Source: Hydractinia symbiolongicarpus
Lineage: Eukaryota > Cnidaria > Hydrozoa > Anthoathecata > Hydractiniidae
Assembly (NCBI RefSeq): GCF_029227915.1
Contig: NC_079875.1
Location: 6,448,001-6,512,000, forward strand
Length of the DNA stretch: 64,000 nucleotides
Direction of reading: 5' to 3'
The notes beneath the pieces are model-generated. The model had not been told where the DNA came from. It searched no databases and worked only from the letters and a program-made list of their open reading frames with translations. This document shows, piece after piece, positions 10,201 to 23,117 of this stretch; position 1 is the first letter of the stretch; each line of letters opens with the position of its first letter. The position numbers and the translations under genes are program-made.

Positions 10201-13200
10201 AGACGCTGCTTTGGTATCATTTTGTTTAAATATTTGACAGCTTCATACATTTTTGTTGCCATGATTTGTGTTTAGGTCTTTTAATAGATCCTTAGATGGC
10301 GTTGTTTTTTTTTATCTAGCAGATTGTAATTGTTGAGTGCATTTTTCCACTTTCCATGTTAATAACCCTCTTTCAATCTGATCCAGACTGTGTCAGATCT
10401 AAACTCAAATTCCTTTTATCAACATTGGTTAAAGTTGTCATAACATGGATTGGTAAATTTAAATTAACAATGCTATTTTCCTTACGACGAGTTACTGGTC
10501 CATTTAGTAACCTCCAAGCTTTTCTTTATTTCTCTGCCAACTATTTGGCAGTGAGCATCAGCAACAGCTAGAATTTCGAAAGGATCATTCAGGCGACTAC
10601 CCTCATTAGCTAAGATTACATTGGATAGAAATGAATGCTGATCAACGACAGTTCGTATAACATATAGCAAGAATTTGACTGGTTTAACGTCATCAAAAAA
10701 ACCTTTAAAACCCCTTATCCCTTCAACCGTTCGTCAAAAGCACATCATCCTATACATTTTCTTGATCAGCATTTCAAGCTCTACACTATGGACGCAACAG
10801 GTAAATAAATTTCTCAAAAAAATTTGTGATCTTTGTCATTTCTTTTTTGCCTAAGTGGATTTTTCCACGGGTCGTATCGACTAGGAAGGTATAAAGTCAG
10901 CATTCAAAAACTCTGAGGAAGATGATTCTGTAACATTTTTGGACATGACTGACACATTCAAATTTTTCAATTTCTTCACCGTTATATGAGGCATTAAGTA
11001 TAGGCAACAGATAAAGTATTACAACAAATGGTGGCGTATCGTAGTTTTCAGTATACCGAGTATAACGAACAATATTCTCTGTTATTAACTGGTGATATTC
11101 TGAACTTAACTCTCACAGTTTTGATTGAACTACTAACGTGGTAAATTTAAAAATGATGACTTCGGTAATTTGATCTGATCATCATATCCAGGATAGATTT
11201 TCGACATTAAAGCTTTTTTTTTGTCCAAACTGAAAATAGCTTTTATAAGGTGTATGATAAATTTTCTGAGAGTCAAGATCCATCTCATTTTTTACTGAAA
11301 CTGGCACAACTTCTTTGCCTGCTAACAAATTTGTAGTTTAATTTGTATACCCTAAATTTGTAGCAACCTGCTGTTCCTCCAGAACTTGGGCATCGATAGA
11401 TAAATATTTTCAACAGCGTAGTTTTTGTTGCAACTGCATTACAATTCTTTTTTAAATTAATTTGTATGCATCTTCTAACAATTTTAACCCACCGTATAAA
11501 TTTATAGATATTGATGGCAAACACTCCGACAACAAGGCTTCAAATAATGCTCAACCCATTGTTCCAGCTTTCCGTTCAAAAAAAAGAGATGTAGTGTAAG
11601 GTTACATATATAGCTTTATGTTCCGATTTTGTAAAGTCTCATTTCCACAAAATCTTATACACTGTCCAATTCTTTCAGTGGATCATCTCTTAGCCACTTC
11701 CTTAAATGTTCGTTGTTATAATTTTTTATATTTCCACGTAAAGTATTTAATGTCTTCTTCTTCCATACTGTTTACTTTCTTACAAAAAATGGTGTAGCGT
11801 ACCGAGTCATTGATTCCAATGTTCATTATTCTAGAGATTTTGCATTCAAATGGAAAAAGTGTTCTTTGTTGCAGATTTTTTTACTATTTTTTTAATCTTA
11901 ACCTTCTTGGACTTTCTCACTGTTTCGTTTGCATTTTTAGTTTGAAGTTGATTTATATAAAATGTGTTAAAACGTTTGAAATTCATTTTTCCATAGGTAT
12001 ACTATTCACGTAACATCAATTATTAGTAAATGATATAACATCAGCACAAACTGACTTCATGTAGCGACCACAAATGATGATTAGAACGTACAGGTTTTAA
12101 AACCACCTTGTTAAAAAAGGCGTAACTTTACCAGTGAAAAAAAAGACAGGAGGCTGACTAATGACTTCTAAGTTATAGCGACAAAAGGTGAGATACAATA
12201 ACAAATTGGCCAGGGATTTTACAAAATATAATGCCCTCTCCTGAAAACCTAAACTTTTTCGGAAAAATGTGTCGTAAAATGAAGCAAGCTATCTAAAAAT
12301 AAACTTACGGCATGAGTTGATGAATTGCGTGTCTTCAGCAACCTCGTCCCCAGGACTTAGGCGTAACAAGTCCTGGGGACTAGAATGTGTATTCAAAAAA
12401 TTATACTCGTTGGCAAGATTTAACTTTATCTAACTTTACTATAAATATATTTACAAGGGTATTATATTATTTTTTTAAAAAATAATACTTTAAGTTTAAC
12501 CTCGTTTTTATGGCTTAAATGTTATAGCGGAGCAGAGGAGAAGAGGCCTGGGAATGAGGAGGTTTGAATTTCGGCATATATGTTGCCTTTTTGGAGGCCT
12601 TAAAAGGTGTTTCCGCCTTTGTAACTTTTGATAGGGAATGCCGATGTGATGAAAATTGACACGATTATAAAAACAAAATAAAAATTTAGCACCATTGCAT
12701 TTTGATGACGTCAGCTGTTTCGAGTGTAGTGACATGAAAAAAGAGTTTATGCAAATAGCTTTTCTTTCATATCATGTTTGAAAACGAGCTGTTTCTCATT
12801 TTGTGTTAGTTTTATAAATGATTTGTAACATGTGTGAGTTTAAGAGTAGAAGAATAAAGTAGTAAAATAGTACTAAAATTACTTATTAATTTTAGATACA
12901 GTCAAAAAAATCGAAGAAAACGGTTAACCCACTATCTCGGATAAAAATAAGTAGACAATTATTTTTGCAAAGAATTTTTTCAATGATTCTGCATTTTTTT
13001 TTTTTTTTTTTTTTTGCGCTTAACGTCCCATCAAGCAAAGTCTTTCTTCAACGCCACACGTGGGCATTTCCCAACCCATCGATGTTGCTTGCAATTTTTC
13101 TCGCAGAAAAAAGGGGGTGGTTGATGACCGTAGAAAGTAGATAATGCCATTTTCAGGCGACTTAATTATTTTTGTTAACTTTACTTTACTCCGAGATTGC

Positions 13201-13375
13201 AGGTATCTTTGTCAAAATGTTTTACTCCATCAACATCAACAACATATGCGTATAATTATTCGAGAATTAATTTTCGCGATTTAATGAAAGATAATCTGTT
13301 TTTTTTTACTTCCTAGATAATTTAGTAAAATCATCAATTTATTGCCTTGAAGTCTAGCTTAAACAAAGTTTATAG
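10201..13375. other. no gene recognised; decayed repeats
   Basis: Short ORFs only, none with splice support or a recognisable domain. Two small items are visible. Near 10860-10892, ATTTTTCCACGGGTCGTATC resembles the CCCGTGG hairpin end of the short elements at 34.4 and 60.3 kb (reverse orientation). At 12347-12379, a perfect 12-bp inverted repeat TCCCCAGGACTT with a 9-nt loop is preceded by CAACCTCG. A T-run lies near 12996-13014. Confidence 0.5.
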
Positions 13376-13575
13376 ATTGAAATCCCGCTTAAACGAACTT
13401 CCAGCTATAAGCGCGTTTTATTGATTAAAAGTCCCGCTTAAGCGAAGCTTATTGATTGAAATCCCGCTTAAAAGAACTTCCAGCTATAAGCGCGTTTTAT
13501 TGGTTCAAAGTCCTGCTTGAGCAAAATTTATTGGTTAAAAATCCCGCATAGGCGAAGTTTATTGGTTGAAATTTC
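13376..13575 (+). repeat. 79-bp tandem repeat, about 2.5 copies
   Basis: ATTGAAATCCCGCTTAAA begins at about 13376 and again at 13455, and the whole 79-bp block between (including CCAGCTATAAGCGCG) is repeated with few changes. A third partial copy is more diverged. Within each unit, two half-units start ATTGATT(G/A)AAA.TCCCGCTTAA, so the array probably grew from a ~40-bp ancestor. Confidence 0.8.
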
Positions 13576-14220
13576 CACTCATACGGGAGCCTAAATTAAG
13601 TGCTTTTTTTCTGGTTTATTATAATAAAAAAAGTTCAAGGGATAAAGAAATTCAGCCTTTTGCGGTGTCTTGCAGAACGCGAGTATAGCTACTGTACATA
13701 TATTTTAAGTACTATAGTTAACTGGTCATATTAACTTAATTTTGTTGTTTACAAATAAAACTGGAATCGTTTAAAATAATTAAGGAAAAATATTTTTTTA
13801 AAACCAAAAATAACAAATGTTGTTTTGGCAGGAACTGCTACAATCTTGTATAACCGGTTTATAAAAATTAAAAAACACGACTTAAAATAATCCAAATCAT
13901 GTGATCAACCTCGTTCCCAGAGCTCTTGTACCAATTTTTAAGTAATGTTTACTTCAAAGTTTATAAAAAAATACGATAAATTTTTAAAATCAAAATGTAT
14001 TTTTATTATTAGCTAGAATACCCAAATTATATATTTATTTATCTTTTTTATGTTTTAATCGTTGACTAAAAAATGCTGACTAAGCATATAAAGATATAAC
14101 ATCCACATGACCCCTTCAGGAGAGGATTGCGTAGTATGGTCAGTTTTATTTACTTTTAACGGGAATAATAATCGGGAAGTAAACTCACAGGGAATTTTAA
14201 GGGTAAGGAAATTGGATGAT

Positions 14221-15547
14221 ATTTGAATTTCCGCGCCCGAAGGCGTAGGAAATTCTTTAAAACCGTCGTTTTTTTCTTTCGGAGCATTTTTTGAGAAAAA
14301 ATCGACCCTGGGATTTCACGTTGGTCCGTCACAGATGTAAACTTCGTACCCAAGCTCCTTAACTACTGGGAAGTCTAGTATTGACGCTTCAGGCCAAAAT
14401 TGGTATTTGTTTTCGACAAAATTTGGCACAGTTAACAAAAAAAGTATGCTGAACATAATGGTGGCATAATAATTTTGAGTTTTGTCACCTAAATGTCATT
14501 TTAGGCCAAAATTGGTCCAAAAATTAGAACTACTTTATTTTCAACAAAATTTGGAACAGTTAACAAATAAAGTTTGCTGAACATGATGGTGACATCAAAA
14601 TTTTGATTTCTTGTTACCTAAATGTCATTTTAGGCCAAAATTGGTCCAAAAATTAAAACTACTTTATTTTTGACAAATTTTGGCACAATTAACAAAAAAA
14701 GTATGGTGAACATGATGGTGACATCAAAATTTCGGTTTTTTGCCACCTTAAATGTCATTTTAGGCCAAAATTGGTCCAAAAATTAAAAATACTTCATTTT
14801 CAACAAAAATTTGCAAAGTTAACAAAAAAAGTATGCTGAACATAATGGTGACATCAAAATTTCGATTTTTGTCACCTAAATGCCATTTTAGGCCAAAATT
14901 GGTCCAAAAATTAAAACTACTTCATTTCCAACAAAAATTGGCAAAGTTAACAAAAAAAGTATGCTGAACATAATGGTGACATCAAAATTTTGATTTTTGT
15001 CACCTAAATGCCATTTTAGACCAAAATTGGTCCAAAAATTAAAACCACTTCATTTTCGGCTAAATCTGGCACGGTTAACAAATAAAGTATGCTGAAAATG
15101 ATGATGGTACAAAAGTTTGATTTTTTGTCACCTAAATGTCATTTCAGGCCAAAATTTATCCAAAAATTAAAACTGCTTTATTTTCGACAAAAATTGACAC
15201 AGTTAATAAAAAAAGTATGCTGAAAATGATGGTTACATCAAAATTTTGATTTTTTGTCAACTAATGCCGTTTAAGACCATAAACGTCTCAATCGCAAGAC
15301 TTTCAACCATGAATGATAGGCTGTATTTTTTGTTAGCAATTTCTTTTAAAATGTGAGTTTATTATGACACGTTTCGTTTTGTTTGCGTTTGTTGTAAGAT
15401 ATAATGTCACTGATGGGCTTTATCTTCAGAGGTTCATGCACCAAGCCCCTTCGAATGTTTGGCACAATAACACAACGAATTAGCATGTTTTCATCAAATA
15501 TTTTGGTAGCGCGCGGAAATTCTTAGAGCCCCCAGGGCTTCTTGTTT
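14221..15547 (+). mobile_element. non-autonomous Helentron/DINE-like element, copy 1
   Basis: Shares its start (TTTGAATTTCCGCGCCCGAA), its core and its end (AGAGCCCCCAGGGCTTCTTG) with a second copy at 35262-36393, in the same orientation, so the family boundaries come from the comparison. The left end carries a short CG-rich palindromic motif. The right end has a GC-rich hairpin (AGCCC...GGGCT) a few bases from the terminus. The centre is a tandem array of about six ~129-bp units (TTAGGCCAAAATTGGTCC at 14501, 14630, 14760, 14888, 15016 and 15144). No protein is encoded. Palindromic ends, a central minisatellite and no clear inverted terminal repeats resemble HINE/DINE-1-type Helentron derivatives; this classification is inference. 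Confidence 0.6.
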
Positions 15548-18500
15548 TTATTTATCATGAATTATATACTTTTTTTATAAGCCACCAGTTTACTGTACTG
15601 AAATCTTCAACTTTATAGAATAAATTTTCGCGTTTCGCGGTTTTTGGAACAACTTTCGCGAATCAAAGAAAAAGTTTTTTTTCGCGGAAAAAAAGTTTTT
15701 TTTTCGCGAATAACCAAAAAATAAATGTAATATCCATCCATGTGATGACGTGATCGTTGATTTTTTCGATGACGACGAATTTAAATTGGCTATGAATTGA
15801 ATTTGCCTGAAAAAGCGTTTTGCGTTTCCTAAGAAATAGTTTATCACTAGTTGTAAACCCGTCATTTATTACCGGACGAAAAGATTTCGGGAATTTGCAC
15901 ATCGCTACTCGCAGACAGTCAAGGGGCGTGATGTAATAGATCATTATGGAACAACTTTTTCCGGATTTCAAAAAATTTGACATCAAACATTCATAATGAG
16001 TGAACACCAAGGTTTTAAATAATTTTTCAAATTGCTCGACTTTTTGCGAAACAACCTTTAAGTCACTTTTCTGTCGATTTAATTTTTTTATCAACTCGAT
16101 TTATTAAGCTGTACCGTGATAACCTCGACGCAGAAGCACATGCGTGGACAAGCATATCTAATTCTCAAACCCAAATTTAATTAAGCGTATTGAGGAGCTA
16201 AAAAAAAAAGCTTAAAAAGTTCGTATGACTTTGTTGATAACATATCTGATTAATTTATTTATTTTAATTCTCAATACTGATGTACAAAGGGGATATTACT
16301 TTAGTCCGCTCTGCCCAACATTTATCCGGTTCCCCTCTTTATGTCGCCAGTCTGCGTGAGTGGTAGTTAAGAGCAACATCCTTAAATTTTCTAATCATTG
16401 GCGTTTGTTGTATCTGCTGGCATTGACTAAAATGTTTGCTTTTACACTACGTGAATATGCCAGCATAATCGCCAACTTAAAATCTCAAATTTTGTTGAGA
16501 AATATCCATGAAATTTGATTTAATATTTTTTAGTTACCAGTCTTCAACCTACCATTATATATAATAAGCTTAGAGGGTACTGGGAACTATTTTAATGGCG
16601 ACATTGGCAATCTAAACAGCTTATTAAAATAAATTTCTGAATCAATAATTACCATAGCCAATACAAATATCAACAACAAAATCTCATGTTATTAAAACTC
16701 TCGTCACTTCTTGTCGTCATTAAACCGCTGAGTACATACCGGTTCGAGCATGTCTATTTTAAAAATAAACTCGTGCTCAGGCTTTTTAAATGCTTGATGA
16801 AACGCACCCTTGATACTTGCGTTATTAGATTTATTTAGGATTTTAAACATTGTTTAAACAAATAACTCAAGATTATGTCCGAGGCGTATTTTGAATTCGC
16901 TGGGGTTATCGAATGTTTTTATTCCAACCTTGTTCCCAGGGCGCAAACTAGTTGAATCTTTCTTGAAAATTGATAAGGAATATTTGAGGTCAACATATAC
17001 AATGTGCATTATTGGTATCTACATATAATATATTCTCTCTATGTTTTTCTCTTCTTTTTCGTATTTTTAAAAAACAGGTTTACTTATTTATGGTATTCAA
17101 AGGAAGGATTACCATAACAGCCCGTTCTTACTCAACGCGCTATTTTTATTTGTTTACAGTAAAATTTACAGTCGCAGAAATATAAATAAAATATCGAGCT
17201 TTGTGTTCTCCAAGGTGAAAACAATTAGCTTTAGTGCCTGTAGCAAACAATCCATTTCCCGGTGCTTTTTTCTGTTGTCTGATATTTGCTATTAGAAAGC
17301 TGGGAATGTGTCCTGGGAACGGGATTGTGCGGGGAAAAACAAATCAACTAAAATGGTTATGTGGTATCGTTTGCGGGAATAAAGAATGAGGAACGTATGA
17401 TGCAAATTGGTTAATTTTGGTTTGAGAGTACGCAAACGCATTTTAAATTAATAATTTCGGGACAACAATAGAACAGATTTTTTTGACGCGACTGTCTTGT
17501 CATCCTCGTTTCCAAATTTTTTTATGCAAATCAAAATGTCATTATCTTTCAACAACTCTTTTTTGCAAACTTCAGCGTTTTGTTTCGTTTTTTGTTGGAC
17601 TTATTTTTCAGACTCATTTGTCATAGCGAGGCTTCTATTTCTTCGTGCCCGTTCCCAGAAAACTTCTTTTCGAGTAGTGATCACGTTTATCAAAGTAACG
17701 TCAAATATCTCTTTTATATTTCTTATGTTTTAGTACTGGCACCTGTTAGTAAGTCGAAAAAAAGTTTTGTATAACTTCCAGAACTTTCTTTACAAGTCCA
17801 CAAATAAGACAGAAGAATAACTACGGTCATACCTCCACAACGTGGACATCTTCATAAGGCAGACATAAGGGAACGTTTTATAGATCCGCTGTTTTATTTA
17901 GACTCTTACAAGGCATTCTGTAGTTTCTATAAAAAAAGACAGTCCTTAGAACGGAGAAATTAAATTGCCCTACTAAATTAGATCCAAAAACAGAGGTGGA
18001 GAATCCAAAGTACTAATTCTTATAAATAAAAGTAAAGATGAACATAAATATTGAAGAATATACTTGACCTGAAATAAAAAAAATAAGAAGTAGAAACTGT
18101 GCGTACGTTAGACATCATTTGCGGATGTCCAACATTAAATAACAAAATAATCGCATGACTGGTCACACTGACCCTGAAAGTCACATTTAAAATTGTCGCG
18201 CTTCACACAATTAGACTTTTTATGTACCCAAACAAAAACGATTTCTAAGTTGCAATTAATTTCTTTAAAAAAATTTAAAGTTTGGCCGGATATACTTTTC
18301 CGATTTAATGGCAGAAGTATTTATGTGTTGTTTGCTCCCCGAAAACGCAATTTGCTGTACTATTTTTTTGGCAATTTCGATACCAAGCAAACATCAGGCA
18401 TTCAGAAAGTACATTCGCCCAATATTTGTCATTTTTTGTTCATAACATGGAATTCGAGTAGTTGTAAATCAACTTACGGGAATTGAAAAAATGTTTTTCA

Positions 18501-20137
18501 TTTTTATGTTGATATATTTATAATCTAATTTTAAACACAATTATAGGAGAAAAAATACACTATACAAAAGATTTGTAAAACAAACAAAAAAATAAATGCG
18601 AAAAGTATTTAGAAATCGTTAGACTAAGTTTCAGACCTGATCAAAGTTTATTCCGTCAAACGATGTATATCATTGTCACCTGGTGTAAAAGTTGAAGAAA
18701 AAAAACCCAACATAAACAGACAAACAAAATTGTGTCAAAAGTTAGGAGGGCCTTTTCTATTTAATAATAAAAAAATTACGAAGAGTTACATGGTTATAAA
18801 TATACAACAAATTCGGTTGTTTTTTACTCGATTTACACTGACAGATATGTTACAATCACATACAAAATAGCATACTAAACGTGACTTTTTACATCAAAAT
18901 ATCAAGATAGACAAAACATGTAAACGATTTGTAATTAAAAAAGAATTTGTGATCTTTAGTATTATTAAATCATCCTCTGGGTAACACTTAATCAAAAAAC
19001 AATACTATAATTATGTTTTATGACGTCAAAACTAAACTTAATTGAAAAACAAGCCGGTGATTCCTGTTATAACATCAGTAAACTCGTAAAACCTGTTTTA
19101 ACAAAAGATTTGTTAAAAAAATTCAAGAGATTTTTGATATCATAAAATTAACATCTTGCGATTAAAATCTGCCTAAGAGTGCGACAGGGTATTAAAGCCA
19201 AATGATAGTCTGTCCTACCATTGACATGCTGTGGTAACATAACTGAACATCTTCTTTCCTTTGTTGAGGGGCCTTTAACATTGCAATTATACTCTCTCTC
19301 CCCTCCTCAATAAATTTTAGCACATGGTGCTTACAAAAACAAAAGATGTTGTAAACAAACCGTTTTCTACTTTTTAAGCACAAACACAAAATTGTAAAAA
19401 TCAACAAAATGATAGAATATACTCCCCAGAATAACAAAAAAAAATTAAAACAGAAAATTTTTGGATAATATTTTAGGAAGAAATCGCAGAAAATAACTTT
19501 ATAACAAAAGCGGACTGAGGAGCCAGCTCCTACGTGAATAAAAACATAAAAAAAATCAGCGCAGTGCTTATATTGTTGCTATTATGTTAAACAGAAGGTA
19601 AATATTTTGTTTATGATTAAAAATTAAAAGGGAAAATCTCAGCAAATCAAAATAAAGAAAATAAAATAAGACATCTTGATCAGCTTCCAGCACTGGCCAT
19701 CGTCAATAAATTTGTTACTTTATGTTAATTTTAATAAATTGTTTCATTTTTTTAAAATATATAAGTACAAAATATATACATATATATTTTTACCAATGGG
19801 AATAACAAGGGTTTGTCAGTTTTATAAGAATGTGGACATGTGGACAGAGTAAAAAAATGCTTTGTTTTATCACATCAAATCAGCATATAACAAGCAGGAA
19901 AAAAGTGTTGACATAAATTTTTGTTGACATTGATGACGTATAAAAACATGGCATTGTATTACTATATCAAAACAAAAACATGACAAAACATAACATTTTT
20001 TTTCTTTGAAAGGACCACACCCACAACGTTATGGAAAGTTGGACTTTTGAAATCTTGAACCTTGATATCCAGCTCGTGAAGACATGCGTAACCAGGGCAT
20101 GCAAGACATGCATAACAGAAGCAATGTTTAGCATTTA
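15548..20137. other. no gene recognised; AT-rich, small inverted repeats
   Basis: ORFs here are short and lack recognisable domains. 15620-15715 is rich in TTTCGCGAA/TTCGCGG motifs seen elsewhere in the window. CAACCTTGTTCCCAGG (16925-16940) and its near reverse complement CCTGGGAACGGGATTG (17312-17327) face each other 370 bp apart and may be ends of a MITE. Downstream sequence to 20137 is low-complexity and AT-rich, including TATATA runs near 19756-19790. Confidence 0.45.
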
Positions 20138-21278
20138 TCAAGAGTTGACGTAGAATATTCCAGCTACTGCACCTAGTCCTACAGTAGTTATAGCTAGTCC
20201 CTTCCATAATTTATCTTTCGGGCTTGTAAAAAATGCTAAAAATCCATCCTTAAAATAAAATTAATAATTGTTATTGTCAGCTAAATTAAATAAATAAGCA
20301 GATGTATAATGACATATAATAAATCAAAGGATGGGTATAAAAAATTCCTTACATATTTTCACATCGATAGCACAATAGGTTAATTTAGACTTTTACAAAA
20401 GCAACTGAAAGTATTAGCAATGTTACAAAAAAAGCAGGATGGAGCAGGGCTATAGCTGTCCAGAGAAGGGGAGGGGGGTACGGTCAATATGGAGAGCATG
20501 TGTAAAAATATGAAATAGTTTCTGAATACGAAAACCAATAATAGGAAGCCCTAGCAATAAACTTAAAAATATTATATGAAACAGGGGTGTACTTCAGAGG
20601 TTCTCTTACTACTGGAGTTTTAATTAAATGTACCCTGTATTAAAGAATTTTATCCCCATCCCCAGCCAAATAAAAAAACAGTTTCCAAAGTCGGAAACAA
20701 TATCTATTTTGCAAAAACCAAAAGTGTTTCTCTTCTTTTAAAGATTTTATTTTGGCTATAGGGAAACAGTTTCCATATCTGTACTTTATCCAGGACTGCC
20801 TGTTGGTGACATTGGAGTGAAACACCACAAATGCAGTTAATAAGCTTACCCAATTCCCATTCTTTTGAAACCAGGATTGATTCTCTAGTAAAACTTCTAC
20901 AGTGATATTAATAACCTCGTCAATTTTATCACTTAAATAGTCATTTTTATCACAATGTTCACATAAAACCATACAAAATGTATACAATGACACTATTCTT
21001 CCAAAACTACATCCTTCGTTTAGTATTTCAGTCTGAACGGATTTACACGTTTCTAAAATTGTATTTCTCGTAATGCCAAGACGAGTACTAACACCATTGA
21101 AAAATGGTTCGTGTTTTAATCGCATCTTCGTACATAGTTCATACATTTTCTCCCCTATGTTATTCCATTTTTGTTTTTGCCCTAGTTGCTTCTTCACTAC
21201 ATAACTGGCAATTTCTTTAGACTGTTTGTAAGTATTGGTTGAGTCTTTCATGTTGTAATTCTGTAATAGTGGATGCAT
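20138..21278 (-). CDS. BCL-2-family apoptosis regulator, MCL-1-like BH3, C-terminal membrane anchor
   Basis: Two exons: 21278-20850 and 20248-20138, joined in phase 0 (TGG|GTAAGC donor; acceptor AG at 20250-20249), giving 179 residues. An in-frame TAG upstream supports the ATG at 21278. In order: a BH3-like helix near residues 44-68 (MYELCTKMRLKHEPFFNGV), aligning by eye with the MCL-1 BH3 in its H-E..F.G pattern; a BH1-like motif NEGCSFGRIVSLYTF (family ..WGRIV.L..F); a BH2 motif split by the intron, WFQKNGNW joined to DGFLAFF; and a hydrophobic tail GLAITTVGLGAVAGIFYV followed by NS at the C-terminus. The tail predicts insertion in the outer mitochondrial or ER membrane. BH1 has Phe where Trp is usual. 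Pro-survival or BAK-like pro-death activity cannot be decided. The intron at the BH2 Trp matches the conserved intron of this family. Confidence 0.85.
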
Positions 21279-22302
21279 CGCACCAATTCTTCCCCAGACA
21301 ACTGTCAGTCTTTCTGAAACCCTCTATAAACGACAAAACCTTTTCAAAGACGTCAACATTAAGTTCATGCTGCGTTCTTGTGGCGACGAGAAAGAACCGA
21401 TACCTGATTTTAATTGGTTTGTAAAAATAGCACTAATACGTAGTTAGTTTTAGGGGGACAATTACATTAATGAATTATAAAAATGTACAAAATAACAATT
21501 TATACAATTTTATAAAAAAGTAATATTAAAAAGAACATTACGATTTTTTCTTTTTTGTTCTTTCTATAAACAAAAAACACCTATTTTAAATTTTTAAGGT
21601 GAAATTATTCTTTCTTTAACCCCCGGCAAATGTCAGTGTATTTTTACAATAACAGTGCGTCAATAACAGACACGGTATGTTCTGGACGTGCTGCTACCCT
21701 CGCGGTCCGCACATGAGCATGTAATTATAACATGGTAGCTTGGACGCGTGCGATTTGTTTTTTGAGTAACTTGAATCAAAGAGATTAAGAGATTGTGATT
21801 CTATTGATATTTTTCTTAAAAATACCACTCTAAGAAAAGAAAGGGTTGAGGAGGAACAAGTCCCCTATGTTCGCAGGCAAAGAAGAAATTTTTATAGCAA
21901 TTTTTTACATCTAAGATACACGTCAACGACTGCGTAACAGGCAGAAAGATGCGGAAGCTTGCTAAAGAAAGGTCTTTTTTAGTCATCCTATCACTAAATA
22001 AGCTGCGATGGAGTGTTAGTTTTCCTGAATTATCGTAAAGATGTATTCCGACCATGACTCGGAGTAAATTAAAAAAAAATAGAGCTGAAATTGGTAGCTA
22101 CAGCGGGAGACGCGCGTGAATCCGGTAGCGATTTTTTTTTAATCATTCAACAGACTTATTTAAACTATAAAAAGGAACTAAACACTAACTTAACATATTA
22201 ATTACATAAAACCGTCCTTCCCATCGTTTTTTTCATACATTAAATAACAAAATTTGAATAGGTAATTTGTTGAAAATAGGCACTCTTGCCGTAAGAACAT
22301 TC
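21279..22302. other. intergenic, upstream of the BCL-2-like gene
   Basis: Should contain the promoter of the minus-strand BCL-2-like gene. A relatively GC-rich patch near 21650-21750 (GTGCGTCAATAACAGACACG; CTCGCGGTCCGCACATG) could be regulatory. No ORF with support. The right boundary is the hAT-like element. Confidence 0.4.
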
Positions 22303-22532
22303 TAGTGTTCCGCACGAAATTGACCCGTTGTACGAGGTTGGTCATTTTTAGCGCTTGTACGAAGATAGGCAATTTTGTACGAAAATGGGCATTGCAATTG
22401 CTGTACAAAAATTAGGCAACGAATAATTTGGTTTAGAAATGAATATCTAAACATTGTAAATTACATTCAGTAAACATGATAATATCTTAAATATTCTCTG
22501 AACGTTGATTTTTGACCATTATTTAATGATTG

Positions 22533-22975
22533 TACCAACTTCGTACAACTTAAATAGCTGTGTGCGAGATTGGGCAAACGTCACTTCTTCTACTTAACTT
22601 GAATTTTTTTGATCCATACCAACTTCGTACAACTTAAATAACTGTGTACGAGGTTGGGCCTACTTCACTTCTTCTACTTAACTTGAATTTTTTTGATCCA
22701 TACCAACTTCGTACAACTTAAATAACTGTACGAGGTTGGGCCTACTTCACTTCTTCTACTTAAGTTGAATTTTTTGGAACCATACCAACTTCGTACAACT
22801 TAAATAACTGTGTACGAGGTTGGGCCTACTTCACTTCTTCTACTTAAGTTGAATTTTTTTTATCCATATCAACTTTGTACAACTTAAATAACTGTGTACC
22901 AGGTTGGGCCTACTTCACTTCTTTTACTTAACTTGAATTTTTTTTTATCCATACCAACTTCGTACAACTTAAAAT
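22533..22975 (+). repeat. 84-bp tandem array with paired GTACGA motifs
   Basis: Unit starts (TACCAACTTCGTACAACTT) fall at about 22533, 22617, 22701, 22783, 22867 and 22952, giving five full units of 82-85 bp plus a partial one. Each full unit contains CCAACTTCGTAC and, about 16 bp later, TGTACGAGGTTGGGC: the same motif in opposite orientation, an imperfect palindrome. The motif also occurs singly near both ends of the element (22310-22400, 25170-25255), so this looks like an amplified subterminal protein-binding site. Confidence 0.88.
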
Positions 22976-23117
22976 ACCAAGACACAGATGAAAACTACTA
23001 TATATTATCATTTACAGTCTTTACATCGCTTTTTTTTTGTTTACTCTATCAATAATTTCCACCAACAAAAACTGAATGCGGTTTAACGATAATCTCCCTA
23101 TATCGAATTCGCATGGG

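Noticed and set aside
15663-16094. 143-codon minus-strand ORF beginning MIKKLNRQKSDLKVV
   Set aside because: The start looks helical, but there is no domain, no splice support, and the 3' third runs through a TTCGCG-rich repeat tract.
17497-19437. Several 60-97-codon ORFs
   Set aside because: AT-rich, Phe/Lys/Asn-dominated, no splice or domain evidence.
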